Origin: a virus | Virus record (IMG/VR): IMGVR_UViG_3300044833_000182 | Coordinates: 32,109 to 96,108 of that record | DNA length: 64,000 nt | Direction: 5' to 3' (one strand) | Shown here: in pieces, positions 7,120-15,066 of the stretch | Position numbering within the stretch: the first letter of the stretch is position 1 | How the letters are laid out: the number at the start of each line of letters is the position of its first letter | Notes under the pieces: generated by a model | The model's database searches: none | Seen by the model: the letters and a program-made list of their open reading frames with translations, nothing else | Told to the model about the DNA's origin: nothing | Made by a program: the position numbers and the translations under genes

Positions 7120-7147
7120 TTGACAGCATGGAAATCGCGTGTAATCT
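7120..7147 (+). promoter_or_regulatory. Sigma-70-type promoter
   Basis: TTGACA (7120-7125), 16 bases, TAATCT (7142-7147), in a locally AT-rich patch 31 bases before the next start codon. The 19-bp direct repeats end 40 bases upstream. Confidence 0.6.
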
Positions 7148-7177
7148 TCTTGAGTCGCCTGCGAAAGGCCCTCGACC

Positions 7178-7486
7178 ATGACGAGCGAAACGCGGCTCAT
7201 GTCCGCCTTGCACGACCTGCCCGCGGGCAACGCCGAGCCCGCCGCCAGCGCACCGCAACCGGCTGCGAAGGTGCTGTCTCCGATCAAACTCCCCTGCCCG
7301 TTGTGCGGAGAGGAAGACGCTGACATCAGCGTGCATCTGGCGAACCTGGGGAGCGGTGAAGAGTTCATGTGCGACGACTGCGGCGAGGACTTCAGCATCG
7401 CCGAGGTTCGCCGGTTCATCGCCCGATGGACGCCGATTTTGGATTGGTTGAGCGCCATTCCGACGACGCCGCCCGACGCCGAGTAA
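7178..7486 (+). CDS. Zinc-ribbon protein
   Basis: A 102-residue protein with CPLCGEED (about residue 40) and CDDCGEDF (about residue 67), the two CxxC knuckles of a zinc ribbon. First gene after the 7120 promoter. Function unknown. Confidence 0.6.
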   Translation: MTSETRLMSALHDLPAGNAEPAASAPQPAAKVLSPIKLPCPLCGEEDADISVHLANLGSGEEFMCDDCGEDFSIAEVRRFIARWTPILDWLSAIPTTPPDAE

Positions 7487-7523
7487 CGCCCCGCACCCCT
7501 TCGCCCCGACATGAGGCCACCAC

Positions 7524-7841
7524 ATGCTCACCCGCTCCCTCCGCACGCCGTACCCCCTGCCCACCGACGCGCCACCGCGCCGGCGCATCACGGAGGTTGA
7601 GGCCGCCGTCATGGTGTCGGCCGTGGGCGGCCTGGCGGACCTGGTGGCCGTGCGGAAGACGCTGGCGATGTTGCTCAACTGGGACCGCGAGCAGCAGGAC
7701 CGCGAGATCGAGGCGGCGCGGCGCAGCGGCCGGGTCACGGGGACGGCGCGCGAGGGACGCAACGGTGTGACGGCCGAGCAGCGGGCGACGGAGACGGCGG
7801 ACGGGTGCGGGTATCTGAGCATCCGCGAGGAGGGGGCATGA
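7524..7841 (+). CDS. Hypothetical protein ahead of the methyltransferase
   Basis: A 105-residue basic, Arg-rich protein. Its stop overlaps the methyltransferase start (ATGA at 7838), so the two are translationally coupled. Could be a partner of the enzyme; nothing in the sequence proves this. Confidence 0.55.
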   Translation: MLTRSLRTPYPLPTDAPPRRRITEVEAAVMVSAVGGLADLVAVRKTLAMLLNWDREQQDREIEAARRSGRVTGTAREGRNGVTAEQRATETADGCGYLSIREEGA

Positions 7842-9073
7842 TCGCAACCGCAAAGGACGTGCTGGAGGGACGGGCGGCGTGGGCGTGTGACCCGGCCGAC
7901 AACCTCGTATGGCTGGCCAGCCTTCCTGCGAGCTGCTGTTCGCTTTCGGTCACATCCCCGCCATACGAAGGTCAGAGACTTTACGGAGCCGTCAAGTTCA
8001 AGCTCGTGGGTCAGGCGTGGGTGGACTGGATGATTCCGCGCGTCGTCGAGATGTGCCGGGTCGTCAACGGTCTGGTGTGTATCAACATGAGCGGTTGCGT
8101 CGAGGATCGGATGTATCACCCCGTCGTCGAGTGGTTGGTTGCCGACCTGACGCGGAATCATGGTCTGGTGTGCGGCCCCGCCCCCTACGTCTTTTTCCGC
8201 TACGGTATCCCCGGCTCGGGAGGGTCGGGAAAAATCGACCGCTACCACCGGCGGGATTGGGAACCGGTGTACGCCTTTGCCCGTCTGGAGAACCTGCCGC
8301 TGAAGTGGACGGACGCGACGGCGATGGGGCATCCGCCGAAGTGGGCGCCGGGTGGGGAGATGAGCAATCGGCTGAAGAACGGCCAGCGCGTCGGCAAGTT
8401 CGGTGCGGGCGGAAGCAGCAACAGCAAGGGAGGTATGGGCCGTAAGAAGAACGGCGAAATGGAACCGACGCGCAACTCTTCCCTGGCGGAAACTGTGATC
8501 GTTGGCGGCGAGACTCCCGGTCTGTTCGGCCCTGTCGAGGAACCGCCAGCCGATCCCTACGGCCACGACCGCGCGACTTCGGGCGGCAAGAGAGCGAACG
8601 GCGAGCGGAAACCGCCAACGAAGCACGTCACCCGTCGCCGTCACGGCGACGGGGAGCGCGACGACGGCCAGTATGAACCGCCCGTTTTGGCGAACCCCGG
8701 GAATGTGATCAAGGCGCTGTACAACGCCGAAGAAGTCCGCCAACTCTTTGACGACCTCGTGACGCAGAAGATCGAGCCTGGCGACGTGGTCCGTTGTCTC
8801 GTCGGCGGCGGTCTGATGGGGCATCCGTTGTGCCACCGCAATGAAGCCCCGTTTCCAGAAAGCCTCGTGGAGTTCTTCATCCGTTCCTACGCCGCTCCCG
8901 GCAGCATCGTCCTTGACGCCTTCTCCGGGAGTGGTACGACGGGCGCCGTCGCGGTGCGGGAGGGGCGGCGGTTCATCGGCGCGGACGTGCGGCCCGATCA
9001 GATCGAGGTTGCCCGGCAGCGGATTAGTGGCGAGACGCCGTCTCTCTTCGCCGCGCAGGAGCCCCCGCCCTGA
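7838..9073 (+). CDS. DNA methyltransferase, SPPY (beta) class
   Basis: A 411-residue protein; ATG 7838 overlaps the previous stop. TSPPY at residues 39-43 is motif IV and DAFSGSGTTG near residue 365 is motif I, giving the IV-then-I order of beta-class amino-methyltransferases. SPPY is more usual for N4-cytosine enzymes, DPPY for N6-adenine, so N4-methylcytosine is the best guess. A low-complexity Gly/Ser/Arg insert occupies about residues 185-290. No restriction endonuclease is adjacent: probably an orphan protecting phage DNA. Confidence 0.85.
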   Translation: MIATAKDVLEGRAAWACDPADNLVWLASLPASCCSLSVTSPPYEGQRLYGAVKFKLVGQAWVDWMIPRVVEMCRVVNGLVCINMSGCVEDRMYHPVVEWLVADLTRNHGLVCGPAPYVFFRYGIPGSGGSGKIDRYHRRDWEPVYAFARLENLPLKWTDATAMGHPPKWAPGGEMSNRLKNGQRVGKFGAGGSSNSKGGMGRKKNGEMEPTRNSSLAETVIVGGETPGLFGPVEEPPADPYGHDRATSGGKRANGERKPPTKHVTRRRHGDGERDDGQYEPPVLANPGNVIKALYNAEEVRQLFDDLVTQKIEPGDVVRCLVGGGLMGHPLCHRNEAPFPESLVEFFIRSYAAPGSIVLDAFSGSGTTGAVAVREGRRFIGADVRPDQIEVARQRISGETPSLFAAQEPPP

Positions 9074-9210
9074 CGAACCACCCCCTCCGGCCGCGCCAGG
9101 CCCCGCTCGTTGCGGAATCAGCCTGGCCGCCGCGGTTCACGCCCGCGGACGCATCCCTTGCCGGCCGGGATGGGGAGTTTTCAGATCGCCCGCAACCGAA
9201 GGAGCAACCT

Positions 9211-9648
9211 ATGGGAACTCGCGCCGACGTATATCTCGGTCGCGGCGAGCAGGCTGAATGGCTCGGCAGTATCGCCTGGGACGGCGACCCTGACGGCGTC
9301 CAGGCCGCGCACCGCACCTACGGCGAACACGGCCGCGCCATGCTGCGGGCGACCGACGAGAAGGCGTTCCGCGAGGCCGTCAAGGCGTTCCTCGCGGCGC
9401 GCGAGGACGACGCCACCCTCCCGGAGATGGGCTGGCCGTGGCCGTGGGAGAACAGCCGCACCACGGATTTCGCCTACGCCTTCGACGGCGGCAAGGTGTG
9501 GGCGTCCTGCTTCGGTTATGCGTGGTTCGATCCGCTGCTGCCGATGCCGGAAAGCGACGGGCCAAAGTCGGCCGTTTTCCCGGACATGACGCATCGCCAG
9601 AAGGTGACGATGGGGCCGCGGTCGGGGCTGATCGTGCTGGGAATGTAG
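9211..9648 (+). CDS. Conserved phage protein (GTRADVYLGRG family)
   Basis: A 145-residue protein starting MGTRADVYLGRGEQAEWLGSI, a beginning I have seen in phage hypothetical proteins. It is Trp-rich in the middle (GWPWPWEN). Function unknown. Confidence 0.6.
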   Translation: MGTRADVYLGRGEQAEWLGSIAWDGDPDGVQAAHRTYGEHGRAMLRATDEKAFREAVKAFLAAREDDATLPEMGWPWPWENSRTTDFAYAFDGGKVWASCFGYAWFDPLLPMPESDGPKSAVFPDMTHRQKVTMGPRSGLIVLGM

Positions 9649-9651
9649 CGA

Positions 9652-9770
9652 ACCATCCCGGGCCGCGCCGCCGCGCCGAGAGCGTCGGCAGCGTGACACG
9701 CCTTCCTGCCCCGGCTCGTTGCTGGCGGCGGGTGGGCGGCCCGGGGGAAGGAAACAAAGGAGAAGACGAC
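9652..9770 (+). other. GC-rich structured spacer
   Basis: CCCGGGCCGC shortly after the stop pairs with GCGGCCCGGG before the next ribosome site (10 bp), enclosing GCCGA/TCGGC and other pairings. Similar spacers, sharing GCTCGTTGC, lie at 9074-9210 and 14968-15066. A structured mRNA leader or recombinogenic spacer; no T-run for a terminator. Confidence 0.4.
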
Positions 9771-10040
9771 ATGGCATGCCCCACATGTAATGCGACGATG
9801 GCAAACCTTGGCCTGGAAAGCGAACGCGTCTTCCACTGCGCGACGTGCGGGACGGTCAAGAGCGTGGACGCGAACGGATTCGAGAACGTGACCGTTCCCG
9901 CACTCGTCGGCCGGGTGCGCGACTGTCTCAAGCAGTCCATCGCCGAGCCGCGCAGTTTCTCCGTCGCCGCGTGGTACTTCAGGGCGGCGTGCGAGGCGGC
10001 AGGCCTCGAGGTGGACGCTGTGAAGCAGGATTCACCGTGA
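9771..10040 (+). CDS. Zinc-ribbon phage protein
   Basis: An 89-residue protein with CPTC and CATCGT knuckles at residues 3-30 (zinc ribbon), then a helical domain. ATG 9771 follows AAGGAG. Function unknown. Confidence 0.6.
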   Translation: MACPTCNATMANLGLESERVFHCATCGTVKSVDANGFENVTVPALVGRVRDCLKQSIAEPRSFSVAAWYFRAACEAAGLEVDAVKQDSP

Positions 10041-10041
10041 G

Positions 10042-10126
10042 ACCAGCCGGCCGGACACGCCTTTTCATGAGGCGTTGGGGCGCACCCCGCAGACGACTGG
10101 GCAACGTCTGCGGGCGTCCGGCTGGT
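10042..10126 (+). ncRNA. Three-way-junction RNA candidate
   Basis: ACCAGCCGG (10042-10050) pairs with CCGGCTGGT (10118-10126). Inside are two hairpins: ACGCC/GGCGT (10057-10075) and CCCGCAGACG/CGTCTGCGGG (10086-10114, 10 bp). The whole fills the gap between two genes. No known RNA family recognised. It may be a regulatory mRNA element rather than an independent RNA. Confidence 0.4.
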
Positions 10127-10151
10127 GGATAGACGCCCGGAGGAAGCAACG

Positions 10152-10403
10152 ATGCCTGAAGACCCCATCGACCAGATCGCCCGCGAGCTTGGCCTGGGAG
10201 CCACGAACCGTTACCCACACGGCAAGAACGCCCCCGATGACGAGGGCGAACTGAGGGCTGGCGTCACGCTTCAGGACGAGTTCATCATCCTGGCGTTCGG
10301 CAAGCCGGTGTCATGGGTAAGCATGACGGCGGCGAATGCCCGAGAGATAGCGGCGCTATTGCTGAAGAAGGCTGACGCGCTGGACGTCGCACGGCGAAAC
10401 TGA
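10152..10403 (+). CDS. Hypothetical phage protein
   Basis: An 83-residue protein; ATG 10152 follows GGAGGAAG. The end (ANAREIAALLLKKADAL) is a helix pattern seen in several phage hypothetical proteins. Function unknown. Confidence 0.55.
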   Translation: MPEDPIDQIARELGLGATNRYPHGKNAPDDEGELRAGVTLQDEFIILAFGKPVSWVSMTAANAREIAALLLKKADALDVARRN

Positions 10404-10433
10404 TCGCCCTTCACCCAACCGAAAGGACACACC

Positions 10434-10889
10434 ATGACCCTGAACGAACAGCCGCCGCTCGACGCCGACCGCTGGGATGACGCCGCCTACCGCGACGAAC
10501 TGCTGCTGCGCGTGCTCCCGGAGTGTCTCTGGGACGACGCGAGCGGAGACTACTCCACGCCAGAGGAGGCGAACAAGCGCGCCGAAGACTTCGTCGCGGA
10601 GGCCATGCGCCGCCGGGCGGCAAGGCGCAAGAAGCGGCAGACGGACGCGACCGGCGCAGACGACTCGCCCAGCTTCATCGGCGCGGCCATCCACCGGATC
10701 GACGGCGAGGAGCGGCGGCGCCGCCGGGACGCGCGGCCGGACGCCGTGGCGGCGAGGCAGCAACGCCGCCACCCGTCATGGACGCCGCGACAAGGTCCGA
10801 AGCCATCTCCCTGTCCGGGCAGGAAGCGCTCGACGCGCTTCTCCGCGACCGGGAACGGCACAAGGCGATCCGTCGTCAGGAGCCGCTGA
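10434..10889 (+). CDS. Hypothetical protein, possibly frameshifted near 10770
   Basis: A 151-residue frame. The first ~110 residues (MTLNEQPPLDADRWDD onward) look coding, rich in Asp/Arg helices. The last ~40 residues read like an out-of-frame shadow of the gene at 10778. Either the true gene was shifted near 10770 or the two genes overlap by 112 bases. Confidence 0.45.
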   Translation: MTLNEQPPLDADRWDDAAYRDELLLRVLPECLWDDASGDYSTPEEANKRAEDFVAEAMRRRAARRKKRQTDATGADDSPSFIGAAIHRIDGEERRRRRDARPDAVAARQQRRHPSWTPRQGPKPSPCPGRKRSTRFSATGNGTRRSVVRSR

Positions 10890-11044
10890 ACAGCGAGCCC
10901 GAGCCGGACGGCCGGTGTGCGGCGGGCGAGTGCGAAGTGATCGAAGTGGTGGACCAGCGGGAAGAGGCGTTACAGTTCCGAATCGTCGGTGGGGGCGAGC
11001 CCGAGAATATCCCGCACCACTATGAGGCAGACTTGCGGGACTGA
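10778..11044 (+). CDS. Hypothetical protein overlapping the previous gene
   Basis: An 88-residue frame (MDAATRSEAISLSGQEAL) with good coding character through to the stop, but no clear ribosome site before ATG 10778. It may be the true continuation of the 10434 gene after a frameshift. Confidence 0.45.
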   Translation: MDAATRSEAISLSGQEALDALLRDRERHKAIRRQEPLNSEPEPDGRCAAGECEVIEVVDQREEALQFRIVGGGEPENIPHHYEADLRD

Positions 11045-11179
11045 GTCACGAGGAAGCGCTACCTGCGGCGTGCCACATTCGCGGTTCCTAGGTTATCGCG
11101 TCATAGGCGTCAGCAGGAACCCCCGGACGCCCGCCCATAACGGCGGGGCCGCGTCGAGAGGCGCGCCGTAGCGACGGTC

Positions 11180-11301
11180 GGGGGACTTTGCCCCTGTGCA
11201 TGGTGCATTCGACGAACTACTGCCGGTCTGGGCGCTGGGGCCGAAACCCCGTGCGACCCCATTCCGGCAGCGTTGATCGGGTTCGATTCCCGGCCGGGGC
11301 C
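11180..11301 (+). other. Structured spacer with a tRNA-like T-arm
   Basis: CTGCCGG (11220-11226) pairs with CCGGCAG (11264-11270) around GGGG...CCCC, and TCGGG-TTCGATT-CCCGG forms a T-arm ending near 11300. The 3' CCGGGGC finds only an imperfect partner (GCCCCTG, 11188) at a 113-base distance, and no proper D-arm or 7-base anticodon loop is seen. So it is tRNA-like but not called as a tRNA. No gene in 11045-11327. Confidence 0.35.
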
Positions 11302-11327
11302 TGAACAGAACTACGGAGAAACCAGCT

Positions 11328-11870
11328 ATGGAACGCTCCCCACCCGACGCCCCCACGCTCTCCGACCTGGCCGGCCGCGCCCGCGAACTGGCCGACGCCC
11401 TCGCCGTGTCCCCGCCCTGCACGGAGGCGATAGCGGGGCGGGCGTCGTGCCTCTCTCTGAAGGAACAGGAGTGGCGGCGATTCCGAGACCTGCGCAACGT
11501 CCCCTCCCTGACGCTCTACCGCCGGTTCGGCGAGCACGACCTCTGCCAGCCGTGCCGCGCCTACTGGTTCGCCCGCCGCTGCGAGATGGTGGTGCAAGAG
11601 ATGCTTGACGCCGCGCCGCCGCCAGAAGCGCCGGCCGTTGCGCCGCCCGCGTTCGACCCGGCAGCGTGGTTCCAGCAGACGCGGCCGGGGTTTCCCGTCG
11701 CCTGCTTGGGGGCGGTAATGGTTCTCCCCGCGATGACCGATTGCCCTCTCGGCTCCCTCGTCCCGCTGGCAGAGTGGCTCCTGGAGCAGCGGCCGGATTT
11801 AGAGGGGGCGATTCACACGGCCGTGCTGGAGCTGACGCGGAATGAGGATTTGAACGCGGCGGGGTGCTGA
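11328..11870 (+). CDS. Hypothetical protein with CxxC motif
   Basis: A 180-residue protein. Residues 60-90 (DLCQPCRAYWFARRCE) hold a possible metal site; the rest is helical with an Ala/Pro-rich middle. Preceded by GGAG. Unrecognised. Confidence 0.55.
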   Translation: MERSPPDAPTLSDLAGRARELADALAVSPPCTEAIAGRASCLSLKEQEWRRFRDLRNVPSLTLYRRFGEHDLCQPCRAYWFARRCEMVVQEMLDAAPPPEAPAVAPPAFDPAAWFQQTRPGFPVACLGAVMVLPAMTDCPLGSLVPLAEWLLEQRPDLEGAIHTAVLELTRNEDLNAAGC

Positions 11871-11938
11871 GGATGAGGGGATGCGAGGAGATTGAAAGCA
11901 GACGAGAATTTGGGCGGATATAGCGGAAGGAGATCCAG

Positions 11939-12499
11939 ATGACGAAAAAGGCAAGTCCGAAAAAGGCGAGTCGCCGCGTAAGCGTGAGCGACCGTGCCAG
12001 CGAAATCATTCAGAGGACGTGGGGGGATGTCCCCGTTCTCGATGCCACGGAGAATTTGCGCGTATTCATTCTTCCGGAAGACACGGTCGGCGCAGTCCGA
12101 AAAGATCCTGGATGCTGCGTCTTCGCGCGTGCATGCCAACGCACCTTTGGGGCAACAAAGGTTCTCTTTTTCCGCTCCGTTGCCTACGTCGAACTTCCCG
12201 ACGACGCGGGCAAGAAGCGGGTCGAGAGGTTTACCATGACCCCGGGCATGCGCAAACTCGTCGAGGCGTTCGATGCGGGGAAAAGCGTGATTCCCGAGGG
12301 TGGCTTCCTGCTGAAAGCACCTACTTACAGCAGGACCTTTGAACACTCCCGCGCCAAGAAAACCGCACAGCGGGAGCGGCAGAAGTTGCTCGGCAAGGCA
12401 GAACGAAAAGGCAACGCGGGCTCTGGCAGATACGAAGACGCTCCGCTCGTCGTTGATCTTTCTGTCCGTTCAGGTACGGGAGCCGTCCATTTCTCCTAG
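11939..12499 (+). CDS. Hypothetical basic protein
   Basis: A 186-residue protein with a Lys/Arg-rich N-terminus (MTKKASPKKASRR) and a middle domain (CCVFARACQRTFGATKVLFFRS in pieces) that reads like a folded alpha/beta unit. AAGGAG precedes the ATG. Function unknown; a DNA-associated role would fit the charge. Confidence 0.55.
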   Translation: MTKKASPKKASRRVSVSDRASEIIQRTWGDVPVLDATENLRVFILPEDTVGAVRKDPGCCVFARACQRTFGATKVLFFRSVAYVELPDDAGKKRVERFTMTPGMRKLVEAFDAGKSVIPEGGFLLKAPTYSRTFEHSRAKKTAQRERQKLLGKAERKGNAGSGRYEDAPLVVDLSVRSGTGAVHFS

Positions 12500-12541
12500 A
12501 AGGACGGTTCGCCCGGATGCTGAACACAGGAGACCGGCACG

Positions 12542-12724
12542 ATGCCCACACTCACCCGATGGACGCCCTTCGCGGCAGGCGTCTGCAAAAAGCTCAGGCG
12601 CTGGCTGCTGTTCGCAGCCGGCATGCTGCTGGGGACTTTGGAAGCCACCCTCTGGCTAGGCGAGTACGAGTTGCTCGCGGCGGCGCTGATGTTGATGGAA
12701 GCGGCGGTGGGAGAGACCTACTAA
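12542..12724 (+). CDS. Small membrane protein
   Basis: A 60-residue protein with a hydrophobic stretch (WLLFAAGMLLGTLEATLWL) after a basic start (KKLRR), and a second hydrophobic segment behind it. It fits an inner-membrane topology with one or two spans. GGAG lies upstream. Confidence 0.5.
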   Translation: MPTLTRWTPFAAGVCKKLRRWLLFAAGMLLGTLEATLWLGEYELLAAALMLMEAAVGETY

Positions 12725-12745
12725 CGCCCTGAAGAGAAAACGCTG

Positions 12746-13324
12746 ATGCTCGCCGCCGAAGAAGACGCCCTGATCCGCCTCCACTGGCCTCTGGCCCGCC
12801 TCCTGGCTGGCAAGCACGGTCGCGGCCGTCTGCGCTCCGACGACGGCGAGCGCCTCAGCGACGCCCTGCTTGGCCTGCTTCGCGCCGTCCGCACTCACCG
12901 CCCGCACTGGTTGCACCTGCACGCCTGGATCGAACGAAAGGTTAGAGGCGCTCTCCTCGACGGCGACCGCGAGCGGAGCGTGATGTCACGGTCACTGACG
13001 AAAGAAGTTGTCGCCGGCCGTCGCGAGGCCCTTCACCCTGCGACGAGACAGGAATTGCCTGATGGGATTTTCAGTCTGCCTGACTGCCGTGAGGAGGCTC
13101 CCGATGCTTCCCTCGTGCGCCGGGACCTGCTTGGCCGCCTGCTGCGCGACCTCAGCGTCAGCGAGCGCTCGACGGTTGAGCGCTATTACCTCGACGGTCT
13201 GACCCACGCGCAGATTGCAGCGGCGGACAGTCTCTCTCGGACGGGCGTCTTGCGGCGTCTCACTGATCTGATGCAGCAGTTGCGCGAGAAGGCCGCGCTG
13301 CTGGCCGAACGGGAGAAACGCTGA
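12746..13324 (+). CDS. Sigma-70-like transcription factor
   Basis: A 192-residue protein. The N-terminal half (HWPLARLLAGKHG, LSDALLGLLRAVRTH) resembles sigma region 2; the end (LSVSERSTVERYYLDGLTHAQIAAADSLSRTGVLRRL, in pieces) is a region-4 helix-turn-helix of the -35-binding type. Probably redirects RNA polymerase to phage promoters. The stop overlaps the next start (TGATG). Two other sigma-like proteins lie at 18341 and 49339. Confidence 0.75.
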   Translation: MLAAEEDALIRLHWPLARLLAGKHGRGRLRSDDGERLSDALLGLLRAVRTHRPHWLHLHAWIERKVRGALLDGDRERSVMSRSLTKEVVAGRREALHPATRQELPDGIFSLPDCREEAPDASLVRRDLLGRLLRDLSVSERSTVERYYLDGLTHAQIAAADSLSRTGVLRRLTDLMQQLREKAALLAEREKR

Positions 13325-13941
13325 TGCCCGCCGCCGACTTGGCCCGCCGTTCCACCTGCCGCCCGGGACTGACGAGCCGCAGCTACCGCCGGGAGCACCC
13401 GTCGAAGGCGCTGGCCCCGGCCAGCGATTGCTGCCTGCTGGACGCGGCCCGACAGGAGAGGATCGCCCAGCACGCCGCCCGCCGCCGAGAGGGAATTGCC
13501 GTGACGCGACAATCGATCCTCGCCGAAGTGTCTGCCGAACGCGACCGTCAGGACCGCGACTACGGCGCCAGGCATGATGACGGCCTTCAGCGAAACGACT
13601 GGTCTGCCATCGCCGCCCGTCATCTCGGGCTCGCTTCCAGCGACGGCGCGGAGACGGACGCCGACCGCTGGCGTCGCCAACTCATCCGCCTCGCAGCCGT
13701 TGCCGTGGCCGCCATCGAGTCAGCCGACCGCAAGGGCCAATCTCACCCGGAACTGGCGGCACGATTGCAGGCGCTCGCCGATCAGCACTGCGAGCCCGTG
13801 TTGCTGCTGGCGGACGGTGCGCCCGGGATGGAGTACCGGTCGCGCACTCCCTACGGCGTGTTGCTGAGTCAGGCGAGCGGGTGGGAGAAGGCAAATCAGA
13901 TGAGGACGATTGAGCCAACGAAAATGGAGGGCGTCTCGTGA
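13324..13941 (+). CDS. Phage conserved protein (AERDRQD family)
   Basis: A 205-residue protein. From residue 60 it carries ILAEVSAERDRQDRDYG ... HDDG ... LIRLAAVAVAAIES, a pattern common in phage proteins of unknown function. The overlap TGATG with the sigma factor supports ATG 13324; GTG 13501 would give only the conserved domain. Stop overlaps the kinase start. Confidence 0.65.
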   Translation: MPAADLARRSTCRPGLTSRSYRREHPSKALAPASDCCLLDAARQERIAQHAARRREGIAVTRQSILAEVSAERDRQDRDYGARHDDGLQRNDWSAIAARHLGLASSDGAETDADRWRRQLIRLAAVAVAAIESADRKGQSHPELAARLQALADQHCEPVLLLADGAPGMEYRSRTPYGVLLSQASGWEKANQMRTIEPTKMEGVS

Positions 13942-14462
13942 AACGCTGCCTTATTTACAGAGGCTTGCCGGGCGCCGGAAAAAGTACGGCGGTTCGCTGG
14001 CGTCGAGCATCCCTCGCCTGGGACGGCGTCGAGTTCGTGGTTTGCTCTTCAGACGATCACTTCATCGGGCCCGACGGCGTCTATCGCTTCGCGCTCGCCG
14101 AGTTGCCTGATGCTCACGCCGCATGTCAGCAGAAATGCCTGGACGCAATGGCCCGGGGCGTCAGCGTGGTCCTGATCGACAACACCAACGTCACCGCGAG
14201 GGAGTGCAGGCCATACGTCGATCTCGCTCAGCGGTACGGCTACACCGTGGAGTTCGTCGAGCCCAGCACGCCGTGGGCGTTCGACCTGACGGAGTTGAGC
14301 AACCGCAACACGCACGGCGTTCCCTTGGCGACCCTCCAGCGGATGCTGTCGCGATGGGTTCCCGACATGACCGTGGAGAAGGCGCTGACGGCCGACCCCG
14401 CGCCTGGGAAGCCGACCAACGATGAACGATGCGCCGATCTCGCCCGGGAGGTGCGGAAATGA
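13938..14462 (+). CDS. P-loop kinase, AAA_33/N4BP2L-like
   Basis: A 174-residue protein from GTG 13938. GLPGAGKST at residues 9-17 is the Walker A loop, SDDHF and VVLIDNTNVT follow as in AAA_33-type (N4BP2-like) nucleotide or polynucleotide kinases. Length fits a free-standing kinase domain. A HAD phosphatase at 34769 could be its 3'-phosphatase counterpart in nucleic acid end repair; this pairing is only inferred. Confidence 0.75.
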   Translation: MKRCLIYRGLPGAGKSTAVRWRRASLAWDGVEFVVCSSDDHFIGPDGVYRFALAELPDAHAACQQKCLDAMARGVSVVLIDNTNVTARECRPYVDLAQRYGYTVEFVEPSTPWAFDLTELSNRNTHGVPLATLQRMLSRWVPDMTVEKALTADPAPGKPTNDERCADLAREVRK

Positions 14463-14749
14463 GCAAATCCCTCAACCTCGACCGCCTCTCCCCTGACGAC
14501 CTGCGCCGTCTGGTTGTCGTCCTGATCAGCCGCCTCGACCAGGCCCGCATGGGCGAACGCGACGCCGGACGCAGTGCGACCAGGGCGACGCTGCAAGCCG
14601 CGGCAGCACTGGCAAACGAGCGGCGAGCGGTGCAGGAGACGATCGAAGCGGTTCGCGGCGAGCGGGACGCTCTGCGCTGGGCGGCGGAGGCGGAGCGGGA
14701 GGTGCGGGGGCTGCGATGGATGCTGAAGCAAGAGAGGAGGAGAAAGTGA
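14459..14749 (+). CDS. Coiled-coil protein
   Basis: A 96-residue highly charged protein; ATG 14459 overlaps the kinase stop. Residues 40-96 form a probable coiled coil (AEAEREVRGLRWMLKQERRRK in part). Stop overlaps the next GTG start. Confidence 0.6.
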   Translation: MSKSLNLDRLSPDDLRRLVVVLISRLDQARMGERDAGRSATRATLQAAAALANERRAVQETIEAVRGERDALRWAAEAEREVRGLRWMLKQERRRK

Positions 14750-14967
14750 GCTACAACCGCGAGAGCCTGATTCCGTTCTCAACCTGGAAACACGTCGTGA
14801 CCGGGTCGTTTTACACCGTCTTCGGCATTGCCTCCTGCTCCACGAACGGGCCGCGCGAAGGAGTGGAGGAATCCGTGGTCTACGTCAGCCACACATACGA
14901 TGGGTTGCTCTACCGCGAACTCAGCGAATTCACCGATGGCAGATTTGAGCCGGTTACGCCCACCTGA
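14746..14967 (+). CDS. DUF1653-like protein
   Basis: A 73-residue protein from GTG 14746. It matches the DUF1653 pattern: a GSFYTVFGIASCS strand pair, then ESVVYVSHTYDGLLYRELSEF. These are small single-domain beta proteins of unknown role, frequent in phages. Confidence 0.6.
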   Translation: MSYNRESLIPFSTWKHVVTGSFYTVFGIASCSTNGPREGVEESVVYVSHTYDGLLYRELSEFTDGRFEPVTPT

Positions 14968-15066
14968 AGCCGCGGCCGGCGGCGGGTGTGCGGGCGCTCG
15001 CTCGTTGCGGACAACATCGCTGGGCTCGCGCCCGATGGCCGGCCGTGAACGGATCTGGAGGGGAAA
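14968..15066 (+). other. GC-rich structured spacer
   Basis: CGGGCGC pairs with GCGCCCG (7 bp) inside a GGCCGG-type outer pairing; CTCGTTGCGG is shared with the spacer at 9107. No gene; a GGAGGGG ribosome site ends it. Confidence 0.4.

Noticed and set aside
7028-8836. A 602-codon minus-strand open frame
   Set aside because: It lies antisense to the methyltransferase and smaller plus-strand genes, which have clear motifs and start/stop coupling. High GC produces such long shadow frames.
11220-11301. tRNA gene call
   Set aside because: Only the T-arm is convincing. No 7-bp acceptor at a normal distance, no D-arm and no 7-base anticodon loop.
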